Positions 1 to 6,973 of a DNA stretch of 64,000 nucleotides are shown here, piece after piece. The stretch lies in the NCBI RefSeq assembly GCF_012034205.1, contig NZ_JAATEM010000032.1, positions 1 to 64,000 on the forward strand. The letters run 5' to 3'. This stretch comes from Streptomyces composti (GTDB lineage Bacteria > Actinomycetota > Actinomycetes > Streptomycetales > Streptomycetaceae). Positions within the stretch are counted from its first letter, which is position 1, and every line of letters begins with the position of its first letter. The translations under genes and the position numbers were made by a program. The notes below the pieces were generated by a model, which had not been told where the DNA came from, made no database searches, and saw only the letters and a program-made list of their open reading frames with translations.

Positions 1-56
1 ATTAGGAGTCATGAAAAGCGAGATGCGGGCAACCAGCATGTCAGGAGGTTGACATT

Positions 57-227
57 ATGGTTCCCATTCTTCTTGTTCTGCTTCTGGCTCTGATCCTGTT
101 CGGCGCCGGATTCGCCGTGAAGGCACTGTGGTGGATCGCGGTGGCAGTTCTCGTGGTGTGGCTGCTGGGCTTCGTGATGCGCAGCACCACAGCGGGCGGC
201 GGCCGGGGACGCTGGTACCGGTGGTGA
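57..227 (+). CDS. small hydrophobic membrane protein (56 aa)
   Basis: A short gene opened by ATG at 57, six bases after a strong AGGAGGT ribosome site (43-49). The 56-residue product is almost entirely hydrophobic: residues 2-20 and 23-41 form two membrane segments joined by a single Lys, with a paired Trp (WW) opening the second, and it ends in a Gly/Arg/Trp tail. It resembles the small Lmo0937-type or generic 'hydrophobic protein' family of Gram-positive bacteria, which has no defined biochemical role and is often stress-linked. It runs toward the gvp operon (convergent), so it is not part of that operon. The protein call is secure from the ribosome site and composition; the function is unknown. 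Confidence 0.75.
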   Translation: MVPILLVLLLALILFGAGFAVKALWWIAVAVLVVWLLGFVMRSTTAGGGRGRWYRW

Positions 228-288
228 CAAAGAGATAGTTCCCGACAAGCGCTACCCGGCTGCCCCGGAAGTGACCGGCCGGCGAAGC

Positions 289-413
289 CCGGAAGGCCAC
301 CCCCGGGGCAGCAGCGGTTCGAGCAAGCCGAAATCCGGAAGGCCACTCGCGGGGCAGCAGCGGATTGAGCGGAAAACCGTCGAGGTCACTCCCGGGGAAG
401 CAGCGGTCCGAGC
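289..413. repeat. three imperfect direct repeats at the gvpK 3' end
   Basis: Three copies of a roughly 36-base unit start near 289, 335 and 379. Each contains the core GGGGCAGCAGCGG or a one-base variant. The third copy includes the last codons and stop of gvpK, so copies 1 and 2 look like duplicated gvpK 3' ends, reading a similar Leu-Leu-Pro-Arg on the minus strand. They lie between the convergent small hydrophobic gene and gvpK. They could act as termination or mRNA-end structures, but no U-tract was seen. Confidence 0.6.
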
Positions 414-691
414 GGCCCGAGGTCCAGATTGAGGTCCTCGGGCCGCAGTCCGTAGCGGTCCCGCAGCTCCGCCATGCGCTCCTCGAGCAACATCAGCGTC
501 AATCCGATGCGCTCCTCCTGCTCCTCCGTCAGATCCCCCTGGTCGAAGCGGCGCACCGCCTGCCGCTCCATCAGCTGGCGCAGCAGCTCCACCACGGTCA
601 GCACGAGCTTGACCAGGTCGCGCTCGACCGTGTCGGGTTCCAGGTCGAGCCGGGCCCGGCGCTTCGCGGGCGGCTGCTGGTCGTCGGTCAA
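386..691 (-). CDS. gvpK: gas vesicle protein GvpK
   Basis: A 101-residue GvpK-family protein, the last gene of the gvp operon. GvpK is an accessory protein needed for gas-vesicle assembly in organisms that make vesicles. The visible core is the family-typical helical stretch with LVKLVLTVVELLRQLMERQA, followed by a Glu/Arg-rich helix and a Pro/Leu tail. The start is a TTG at 691 that overlaps the stop of gvpS by four bases (TTGA), with GGAG five bases upstream, so translation is probably coupled to gvpS. Length matches the family. The 3' end is partly duplicated downstream. Confidence 0.9.
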   Translation of the reverse strand: MTDDQQPPAKRRARLDLEPDTVERDLVKLVLTVVELLRQLMERQAVRRFDQGDLTEEQEERIGLTLMLLEERMAELRDRYGLRPEDLNLDLGPLGPLLPRE

Positions 692-876
692 CGGGACTCC
701 TCGAAGGGCGACGGGACATTGGCGTTCACCGAGCTGATGAGCGCGTTGAGATCGATGCGGACCAGGTCGACGTCCGCGATGCGCAGCGTGATGTCCCCGG
801 TGATGACGACCCCGCCGGCCAGCAGCCGGTCCAGCAGGTCGACCAGCGCGATCTCACGGCGTTCGACGACGGTCAC
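688..876 (-). CDS. gvpS: small GvpA/J-like protein GvpS
   Basis: A 62-residue protein of the GvpA/J/M superfamily, in the position occupied by gvpS in streptomycete gvp operons. It keeps the core seen in GvpA: a hydrophobic helix (ALVDLLDRLLAGGVVITGDI), then beta-strand residues and LNALISSVNA, but lacks any C-terminal extension. The GTG start at 876 overlaps the gvpL stop (GTGA). Such minor GvpA homologues are thought to nucleate or cap the shell built by GvpA. Family assignment is firm; the specific letter rests on operon position. Confidence 0.85.
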   Translation of the reverse strand: MTVVERREIALVDLLDRLLAGGVVITGDITLRIADVDLVRIDLNALISSVNANVPSPFEESR

Positions 877-1679
877 GACCGCTCCTTCGCATTGGGCCGT
901 TCCTCGTCCGAGGCGGATTCCGGAGCGGTGTCACCGGCGAAAGAATAGGCGGCCCAGGGCCCGGTGAGTTCCACCCGAATTCCGGGCAATTCACCCTTTG
1001 TCTGGTCCACCTTTTCCACGAATTCCTCGGAGCCGGCGCGCGGCACGAGATAGGCGGCATTCAGCACATTGCGCCCGGAGGCGCCGGAGAGCGCGGGATT
1101 CTGCGGGGCGTGCAGCCGGGAGTCCTCGGCGACCCGGGACAGGGTCTCGTGCAATTGGGTCGCGAAGAGCTCGGCGCGCTGCCACAGCTCGTCCTGCGAT
1201 TTCGTCTGGGAACGCCGCTGCCGCAGGTAGTCGCGGCCGGACGCGGGGCGGGCCGCCGGGGCGGCGGCCTCGGGCTTCGGCGCGTCCTCCAGGAAGACCT
1301 TGACGCCCCACTCCACGCGCCCCTCCAGCCGGTCCAGGGTGTGCCGGAACGACTCCTCGCGCGCCTCGATCATCGTCCGTACGCCGCTGTCGTCACGGAA
1401 CACGGTGCCGAGCCGGAGCGGCAGCGGCGTGGTGACCGTGGTGAGCGCGTCGATCACCCCTTGGTGGGCCCGGGCCACGCCGGTCAGCCAGTCGAGGTCC
1501 TCCAGATGCGCGCGCAGCGGCTCCTCGGCGAAGTCCGCCTCCGGCACATGGCTGACCACGGCCACCAGGCCGTGGTGGGTCAGCAGCCGGGGCGGATCAC
1601 CCGCCACGCCGGACAGCTGCGCCTGGAGGGGTGTGCTGAAGGGGCGGCATACGGCGTAGACGTACCGCAGTCCGATCAC
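873..1679 (-). CDS. gvpL: gas vesicle protein GvpL (GvpF/L family)
   Basis: A 268-residue GvpF/GvpL-family protein, the second member of this family in the operon beside gvpF (4185-4958). Family features are the N-terminal beta-rich domain beginning IGLRYVYAVC, the MIEAREESFRHTLDRLEGRVEWGVKVF segment typical of GvpF/L, and the C-terminal domain ending near WAAYSFAG. The GTG start at 1679 overlaps the gvpJ stop (GTGA) and follows a GGAGG site. GvpF/L proteins act as chaperones that bind GvpA monomers before shell growth. An internal Ala/Pro-rich stretch around residues 130-150 is unusual for the family core but common in GC-rich genomes. Confidence 0.9.
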   Translation of the reverse strand: MIGLRYVYAVCRPFSTPLQAQLSGVAGDPPRLLTHHGLVAVVSHVPEADFAEEPLRAHLEDLDWLTGVARAHQGVIDALTTVTTPLPLRLGTVFRDDSGVRTMIEAREESFRHTLDRLEGRVEWGVKVFLEDAPKPEAAAPAARPASGRDYLRQRRSQTKSQDELWQRAELFATQLHETLSRVAEDSRLHAPQNPALSGASGRNVLNAAYLVPRAGSEEFVEKVDQTKGELPGIRVELTGPWAAYSFAGDTAPESASDEERPNAKERS

Positions 1680-2050
1680 GGGGCCTCCCTGTGTGCCTGC
1701 TCCTGTGCGGACGCCGTGGACGAGGGCTCCTGGTCGCGGCCGGCCTCCAGTTCCTCCAGTGCGGCCAGCCGTTCCCGCAGCTCCGCGTTCTCCCGGGCCA
1801 GCTCGTCACGACGGGCCCGGGAGGAGAGCGCCGGGTCGGTCTCCCACCAGTCGATGCCCATCTCCTTGGCCTTGTCGACCGAGGCCACGATGAGGCGCAG
1901 CTTGATGGTGAGCAGTTCGATGTCGAGCAGATTGATGCGGATGTCGCCCGCGATCACGATGCCCTTGTCGAGCACCCGTTCCAGGATGTCGGCGAGGTTG
2001 GCGCCGCCGCCCTGGCCATAGGGGTCGGGAAGGCGGCCGGGTGTCGTCAT
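1676..2050 (-). CDS. gvpJ: GvpA-like minor shell protein GvpJ
   Basis: A 124-residue GvpJ-type protein. Residues about 17-68 carry the GvpA-like core (LADILERVLDKGIVIAGDI, then LLTIKLRLIVASVDKAKEMG), and the part after residue 75 is a charged, probably coiled-coil tail. ATG at 2050 overlaps the gvpZ stop (ATGA). In vesicle-forming organisms GvpJ is a minor component linked to nucleation or tips. Three GvpA-superfamily genes (A, J, S) occur in this operon, which is the normal streptomycete set. Confidence 0.88.
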   Translation of the reverse strand: MTTPGRLPDPYGQGGGANLADILERVLDKGIVIAGDIRINLLDIELLTIKLRLIVASVDKAKEMGIDWWETDPALSSRARRDELARENAELRERLAALEELEAGRDQEPSSTASAQEQAHREAP

Positions 2051-3288
2051 CGGCGGCTCCTGCCCTCGTCACGGACGGGCTCGTCCTCGTCCGCCTCGTC
2101 GTCGTACTCTTCCTCGTCCTCGTAGCCCTCCTCGGGCTCGTCGTCGTCCTCGTACTCGGCGTCCTCGGCGTCCTCGGGCTCGTCGTCGTAGCCCTCGGGC
2201 GGCTCGCCCTCCTCGTACTCCTCTTCCGGCTCCTCGTCGTACTCGTCCCCTGGCTCGCCCTCTTCGTCCTCGTACTCGTCCTCGGGCTCGCCTTCGGATC
2301 CGTGCTCGTCCTCGGATTCGTACTCGTCCTCGGGCGCGCCCTCGGCGGCCTCCGCCCCTGGCTCCTCGCCCTCGGACTGCCCGCCCTCGGGCTCGCGCTC
2401 CTGCTCCTCCTCGGCGATGGCGTCCTCGTGGCTGCGCACGACCTCACCCTCGCGGATCTCGCCGCGCCAGCTGTCCTCCGCCTCGCCCTTGATGGTGATG
2501 AAGCGGGCGAAGTTCTTCAGGTCGAGCCTGGCCCTGCGGCCCTGGGCGCGCCAGATGTTGCCGGTCTTCTCGAAGAAGCCGGAGGGGTAGTACTCGATGA
2601 CCAGCAGCACGCGGGTGAGGTTGTCCGCGAGCCTGTGGAAGGAGACCACGCCCTTCGTGGTGCCCTTGGCCCCCTCGGAGGTCCAGGCGATGCGGTCGTC
2701 GGGGATCTGCTCGGTGGTCTGCGCCTTCCAGCTGCGGTTGGACCACAGGACCTTCGCCTGCCAGTCCGACGTGGTGTCGTCCGACTTGTTGGCGCTCTTG
2801 ACCCCCTTGGCGAAGGTGCTGAAGTCCTGGTACTGGGTCCACTGGTCGTAGGCCGTGCGCAGCGGGACGCCGACGTCGATGTGCTCGATGATGACGGTGG
2901 GCTTGCTGCCGGCGCTGCGCTTCTTCTTGCCCTTGCCGCCGCCGATGCCCTTCACCGCGCCCTTGACGCTGTCCTTGGCGCGCGAGGCGCCGAGCTCCAG
3001 GGCGCTGCGCAGGGGGCCCTTGCCCTCGGCGAGCTTGCGTCCGCCGTCCAGGGCCAGCTTGCCGATGCCGGGACTCTTGCCCTCGGCGATGTCGTTCAGC
3101 TTGCCGGTGGTCTCGCCGAGCTTGCGGCCGACTCCGGTGAGCACCCGGGTGGCCTGCGCGGCGAGGTAGTCCTGCAGCTCCGCCTTGAGGCGGTCGGCGG
3201 CCTCGCTGTGTGCGAGGTCGGCGAGCGGGTTTCCGCCGCCGTCCTGCCCGCGGGCGGTGTCGCGGGCCGAGTCCACTGTGTCGGTCAT
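2047..3288 (-). CDS. gvpZ: GvpZ: SRPBCC-domain protein with long acidic tail
   Basis: A 413-residue protein found with gvp genes in actinomycetes. Residues about 1-115 are a charged, helical region (with LADLAHSEAADRLKAELQDYL). Residues about 130-275 form an SRPBCC (START-like) domain similar to cyclase/dehydrase proteins, recognisable from the opening TVIIEHIDVGVPLRTAYDQW and a region rich in Trp. Residues about 285-413 are dominated by Glu, Asp and Tyr, a disordered acidic tail. It is coupled to gvpY by an ATGA overlap. The tail charge is opposite to the basic tail of GvpY. The SRPBCC call is good; the biochemical role is not established. Confidence 0.8.
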   Translation of the reverse strand: MTDTVDSARDTARGQDGGGNPLADLAHSEAADRLKAELQDYLAAQATRVLTGVGRKLGETTGKLNDIAEGKSPGIGKLALDGGRKLAEGKGPLRSALELGASRAKDSVKGAVKGIGGGKGKKKRSAGSKPTVIIEHIDVGVPLRTAYDQWTQYQDFSTFAKGVKSANKSDDTTSDWQAKVLWSNRSWKAQTTEQIPDDRIAWTSEGAKGTTKGVVSFHRLADNLTRVLLVIEYYPSGFFEKTGNIWRAQGRRARLDLKNFARFITIKGEAEDSWRGEIREGEVVRSHEDAIAEEEQEREPEGGQSEGEEPGAEAAEGAPEDEYESEDEHGSEGEPEDEYEDEEGEPGDEYDEEPEEEYEEGEPPEGYDDEPEDAEDAEYEDDDEPEEGYEDEEEYDDEADEDEPVRDEGRSRR

Positions 3289-3917
3289 CGCTCACCGCCT
3301 CCCTTCGTGCTGCCCGAGCGGCCGCCGCGCGGGGCTGCCGTCTTCTTGGCGGCGGTCGTCCTGCGGGCGGCTGTCTTCTTGGTGGCCGCTGCCTTCTTGC
3401 CAGGTGCCTTCTTGGCGGGTGCCTTCTTCGCCGCCTTCTTGGCCGGCGGTTTCTGCGCCGCCTTGCGGGCGGGTGCCTCGTCGGCGGACTCCTCGGCCTC
3501 GTGCGCGTCGTCGGCCGAGTCGTCCGGCTCGCGCGCCTCCTGGTCCTCGTCGTACTCCTCCGCGGGCTCCTCGTCCGGCTCGTCACCGTCGCCCGTGCCG
3601 CCGCCCGCGACCTGCTCGCGCAGCGCGGCGGTGCGGCCGTGCAGCCGGTCGGCGACGGCGCCGAGCTGCCGCTCGACCAGCGCGCCGGAGGCGGCCTTGC
3701 CGACCCCGCGCAGGTCGCCGCGCAGCTGGTCCCCGATCTCCTTGAACTGCGGGTTGTTCCGCAGCTGCGGGGAGACCAGGTCGGCGACCATGCGCGGACT
3801 GAGATTGAGCTTCTTCCCGGCGACGAGGCCGCCGACGGCGACCGCCATCTTCAGCTTCTTCGTGCGTCCGAGAAGGTATCCGGCTCCTATGGCGAGCCCG
3901 AGTCCCATGCGATTCAT
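3285..3917 (-). CDS. gvpY: GvpY: helical protein with Lys/Ala-rich histone-like tail
   Basis: A 210-residue gvp-operon protein with three zones. Residues 1-35 are hydrophobic and Gly-rich (a possible membrane or amphipathic segment). Residues 40-105 are a helical DUF-like core. Residues about 118-163 are acidic, and from about 164 to the end the chain is Lys/Ala/Pro-rich with PAKKAAKKAPAKK-type repeats like histone H1 or the tail of streptomycete HupS. ATG at 3917 overlaps gvpG (ATGA), and the stop overlaps the gvpZ start. Its function is unknown; the basic tail could bind nucleic acid or the acidic GvpZ tail. Confidence 0.8.
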   Translation of the reverse strand: MNRMGLGLAIGAGYLLGRTKKLKMAVAVGGLVAGKKLNLSPRMVADLVSPQLRNNPQFKEIGDQLRGDLRGVGKAASGALVERQLGAVADRLHGRTAALREQVAGGGTGDGDEPDEEPAEEYDEDQEAREPDDSADDAHEAEESADEAPARKAAQKPPAKKAAKKAPAKKAPGKKAAATKKTAARRTTAAKKTAAPRGGRSGSTKGGGER

Positions 3918-4180
3918 TGCGGTGCCGTCCCGTCCCCTCTACCCGCGCCTTGGCGCGTCGCGATCTCCAACCGGTCCAGGAGCTCGTCCTCCTGCTGGTC
4001 GAACTCCTCCTCCGTGATCTCCCCGGCTTCCAGCTGCTCCTCGAGCCGGGCCAGTTCGGCCCGGATGGTGGCGGGGTCGTAATAGATGCGCTCCGCCTCA
4101 CGGAGAACCTGCTTGATGGCCCAGCCGCTGCCGCGCACGGGGGCGAACGGCAGCAGCAGCACCTCGGAGATCAGCCCCAT
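3914..4180 (-). CDS. gvpG: gas vesicle protein GvpG
   Basis: An 88-residue GvpG-family protein. The family signature is an N-terminal segment around PFAPVRGSGWAIKQVLREAE followed by a long charged helix (LARLEEQLEAGEITEEEFD) ending in a short disordered tail. It starts at ATG 4180, only four bases after the gvpF stop, and overlaps gvpY by four bases. GvpG is a small accessory protein that works with GvpF/L in shell assembly. Length and motif order match the family. Confidence 0.9.
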   Translation of the reverse strand: MGLISEVLLLPFAPVRGSGWAIKQVLREAERIYYDPATIRAELARLEEQLEAGEITEEEFDQQEDELLDRLEIATRQGAGRGDGTAPQ

Positions 4181-4184
4181 GACC

Positions 4185-4958
4185 TCACCCCGCTCCGGCG
4201 TCCGCCCCGCCCGCGGTGGTGCCCGCCGGCTCAGCCGGGCCGGGCTCGACGAAGCTGTACGGGGGAAGCGGACCGTTCAGGCGCACCTCGAGATGCGGCA
4301 TGTCCGTGCGGACCTGCTCCACGGCGGCCAGGAAGTTCTCGGCCGTCGCCCGCTCCACCAGATACGAGACGTTGCCGAGCCAGCCCGTGGACTCGGGGCC
4401 CACGCTCACGGCGTCGGCGGCCGGCTCCAGGGCGCGCTGCAGAGCCAGGGCGTCCTCGGCCTCCTGGGCCTTCACCGCCGCGGCGACCATCTCGCCCAGG
4501 CGCAGCTTGTCGTCGTAACTCCCGCCGCCCGCCTGCCGGTTGGACTCGGCGAGGGCGCGGATCTCCGGGTTGGCGGCCATGACGTGGTGCAGCACGGCCT
4601 CTTCGACATGGTTGGCCTTGACGTTGTACTCGACCCGGCCGTCCAGGGCGCGCAGCCGCTCCTTGTAGTGGTCGGCCCGCTCGGTGAGCACCTGCGCGGC
4701 GGCGTCGTCGCCGGGGGCGACGCTGCCGAAGCGCATCGGCAGCACCGCGCCCGCCGCGCCGATCTCGGCGAGCACGTTCTGGTGGGCGAGCAGCTCCCTG
4801 CGCTTGGGGCGCAGGTCCTCGGGCGCGTCGCTGACGACGGCCGCGAGGTCCCCCGCCTTCACCACGCGCAGGGGCAGCGGCGGGTTGCCGACGCCCTCCA
4901 TGCCCTCGGGGAGCGAGGGGTGCGAGCTCGCCGTGATGCCGTAGACGTAGGTGCTCAC
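4185..4958 (-). CDS. gvpF: gas vesicle protein GvpF (GvpF/L family)
   Basis: A 257-residue GvpF/L protein. It opens with STYVYGITASSHPS, the usual beta-strand start of the family, has the central VLPMRFGSVAPGDDAA and RLRALDGRVEYNVKANHVEE segments, and ends in NVSYLVERATAENFLAAVEQ followed by a Gly/Ala-rich tail. It overlaps the gvpA stop by four bases. GvpF is the only accessory protein shown to touch GvpA directly in model systems and is thought to keep it soluble. Confidence in the family is high. Confidence 0.92.
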   Translation of the reverse strand: MSTYVYGITASSHPSLPEGMEGVGNPPLPLRVVKAGDLAAVVSDAPEDLRPKRRELLAHQNVLAEIGAAGAVLPMRFGSVAPGDDAAAQVLTERADHYKERLRALDGRVEYNVKANHVEEAVLHHVMAANPEIRALAESNRQAGGGSYDDKLRLGEMVAAAVKAQEAEDALALQRALEPAADAVSVGPESTGWLGNVSYLVERATAENFLAAVEQVRTDMPHLEVRLNGPLPPYSFVEPGPAEPAGTTAGGADAGAG

Positions 4959-5395
4959 TCCTGCTCCTCCTTACGACGCGACGAGGTGCTCTTGCGGGCG
5001 CGCGGACGCGACTTGGTCTCGCGTTCGCCCTCACCGTCCCCCTCGCGCCCCTGCTGGAAGGCGTCGGAGATGGTCTCGGCGGCGCCCGACAGGGCGCCCT
5101 TGGACTTGCCGCGGGCGCCGGACTCGGTGACCTGGCCGACGATGTCGGGAAGGCCCGGGTCCTTGCGCGGCCCGGCCTCGAGGTCGAGCCTGTTGCACGC
5201 CTCGGCGAAGCGCAGATACGTGTCGACGCTGGCGACGACGACGCGAACGTCGATCTTGAGAATCTCGATACCGACCAGGGACACGCGCACGAATGCGTCG
5301 ATGACGAGCCCCCTGTCCAGAACAAGCTCAAGCACGTCGTAGAGGCCGCTGCTGCCGCCTCCGCCGCCGGACTGCTGTGCCGGAACGACTGTCAT
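4955..5395 (-). CDS. gvpA: GvpA shell-type protein with basic C-terminal extension
   Basis: A 146-residue GvpA homologue. Residues about 12-75 hold the shell-protein core (YDVLELVLDRGLVIDAFVRV, then IEILKIDVRVVVASVDTYLR). Classical GvpA is about 70-75 residues, so roughly half of this protein is an added C-terminal region, ending in a Lys/Arg-rich stretch (RPRARKSTSSRRK). I chose ATG 5395 over the upstream open frame because GGGAGG precedes it at good spacing and the core follows directly. A 52-base gap separates it from gvpO. The extension is usual in streptomycetes and may explain why visible vesicles are not reported for most of them. Confidence 0.9.
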   Translation of the reverse strand: MTVVPAQQSGGGGGSSGLYDVLELVLDRGLVIDAFVRVSLVGIEILKIDVRVVVASVDTYLRFAEACNRLDLEAGPRKDPGLPDIVGQVTESGARGKSKGALSGAAETISDAFQQGREGDGEGERETKSRPRARKSTSSRRKEEQE

Positions 5396-5447
5396 GCCGG
5401 CTGTTCCTCCCTTGTGTGCGGATGCTGGGTGATCTCGCCCGGGCGGC

Positions 5448-5846
5448 CTAGCGGCCGCCGGACCTGCGCGCGTCCGAACGCCCGCGTTCATAGCGGCGTA
5501 CGCGCCGGTAGCCGGTGAGCTGCCCGTCGGAGTCCAGCTCCACCTGGTAGCTCGCCATCAGGCTCATCGTGTCGGGCACGCGCTCGAGTTCGAGGACCTC
5601 GACCTCCAGCGACCAGCCCTCGTCCGTCTGCTCGAAGGACGTCACCGATTCGGCTTCCATGCCGGTCAGCTCCGCGAGCTGCCCGCGCGCCTGGCGCAGG
5701 ATCTCCATCGCGGTCGGACGTTTCGCCGTTCTCGTGCTCTCGGCTCTCTTGGTGCTTCTGGTGCTTCGTGTCGGCTTGCGGGACTCGTGTGAGTCTTGGC
5801 TTTCCTGTGAACTCAATGGTTCGTCCGGGTCTTCTGTGTTCGCCAT
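5448..5846 (-). CDS. gvpO: gas vesicle protein GvpO
   Basis: First gene of the gvp operon, 132 residues. Residues 1-40 are a disordered Ser/Arg/Lys-rich region. Residues about 45-125 are the GvpO domain, with MEILRQARGQLAELTGMEAE, a beta-rich WSLEVEVLELERVPDTMSLM segment and a C-terminal RRYERGR. GvpO contributes to expression or assembly in haloarchaea and is conserved in actinomycete gvp loci. ATG 5846 is preferred over the in-frame GTG six bases earlier because GGAGG sits five bases upstream of the ATG. A promoter should lie in 5847-6037, but I could not identify one with confidence. Confidence 0.88.
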   Translation of the reverse strand: MANTEDPDEPLSSQESQDSHESRKPTRSTRSTKRAESTRTAKRPTAMEILRQARGQLAELTGMEAESVTSFEQTDEGWSLEVEVLELERVPDTMSLMASYQVELDSDGQLTGYRRVRRYERGRSDARRSGGR

Positions 5847-6037
5847 GGCCACCTCCCCCTCCGTGTGGCCGCAAGTCTGTTCGCCAAACCTCCGGGACCC
5901 GTCCCGATTGCCACGGCCCTGGTCAGGGGTGGCGGGCCGCCTCGGCCGGGCAGGGCCCGGTGCCTCCGCCGACGGGTCCCAGAGCCCTGGTCAGCGGCTT
6001 CCGGGCCTCTGGTCAGCGGCGTGGCGGGCGACCGGGA

Positions 6038-6973
6038 TCAGCGGCTTCCGCGCAGCTCCCGCAGGCGACGGCGGGCCGGGCCGAGGGCGCGGCCTCGGCG
6101 CAGGAGTCCCGCCCAGGGATCGGTGCGGGCCTGCTCCAGCGCGTCGGCGACGGTCCAGCGGCGGGCAGTGAGGCCGGGGTCGTCCAGCTGGTCCCAGGTG
6201 AGGGGGGTGGCGACGGGGGCGCCGGGCAGCGCGCGCACGGTGTAGGGGGCGACCGCGGTCTGCGCGTAGGCGTTGCGCTGCACGTCCGGGTAGAGCCGGT
6301 CGCCGCGGTCCTTCTTGCGGGCGGCGGTGGTGAGCCGGTCGGGGTGGGCCTCGGCGAGGGTGCCGGCGGTCTCCCGGGCGAAGTCGCGCACCTCGTCGAA
6401 GGAGTGCCGGCCGTGCAGCGGCACCACCACGTGCAGGCCGCGCGAACCGGTGGTCATCAGCGCCGAGGGCAGCTTCAGCTCCGCGAGGAGCTCCCCCAGC
6501 AGCCGCGCCGTCTCACGCACCGTTGCGAAGTCGTCACCGGAAGGGTCGAGGTCGAAGACCAGCCGGTCGGGGTGGTCCGGCGAGTCCGTGCGGGACAGCC
6601 ACCGGTGCAGGGTGATGCTCGCCTGGTCGACGAGGTACAGAAGGGTGCCGGTGTCGTCGCACACCGTGTGCACGACCGTGCCGCCCTCCTTGCGCAGCTT
6701 CGCCCGGGTGATCCACTCCGGGTAGCCGTCCGGGGTGTTCTTCTGCATGAAGGCGGGCCCGTCGATACCGTCCGGGCGCCGGTCCAGCATCAGCGGACGG
6801 CCGCGCAGATGCGGCAGCATGTACCGGGCCACCGCCCGGTGATAGTCGACGAGATCACCCTTCGTGTATTCCTGTGCGTTGCCGGAGGTGCCCGGGAACA
6901 GCACCTTGTCCGGCCGGTGCACCCGCACCGTGCGGCGGCCCGCCCGCACCGAGCGCGCGGCGCCCTCGCTCAC
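6038..6973 (-). CDS. stand-alone LigD-type polymerase/primase domain
   Basis: A 311-residue protein made only of the LigD polymerase (AEP-type primase-polymerase) domain used in bacterial non-homologous end joining. Visible family marks are the VHRPDKVLFPG opening, YHRAVARYMLPHLRGRPL, the metal-binding DxD in VFDLDPSGDDF, the GSRGLHVVVPL strand and the closing RNAYAQTAVAPYTVRALPG. There is no ligase or nuclease domain, so it would need to work with a separate ligase and Ku. The GTG start at 6973 overlaps the transketolase stop (GTGA), so the two are co-translated. Streptomycetes commonly carry several separate LigD parts. Confidence 0.9.
   Translation of the reverse strand: MSEGAARSVRAGRRTVRVHRPDKVLFPGTSGNAQEYTKGDLVDYHRAVARYMLPHLRGRPLMLDRRPDGIDGPAFMQKNTPDGYPEWITRAKLRKEGGTVVHTVCDDTGTLLYLVDQASITLHRWLSRTDSPDHPDRLVFDLDPSGDDFATVRETARLLGELLAELKLPSALMTTGSRGLHVVVPLHGRHSFDEVRDFARETAGTLAEAHPDRLTTAARKKDRGDRLYPDVQRNAYAQTAVAPYTVRALPGAPVATPLTWDQLDDPGLTARRWTVADALEQARTDPWAGLLRRGRALGPARRRLRELRGSR

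Noticed and set aside
5847..6037. Sigma-B-type promoter for gvpO
   Set aside because: No GTTT-N14-16-GGGTAT match was found on the minus strand.
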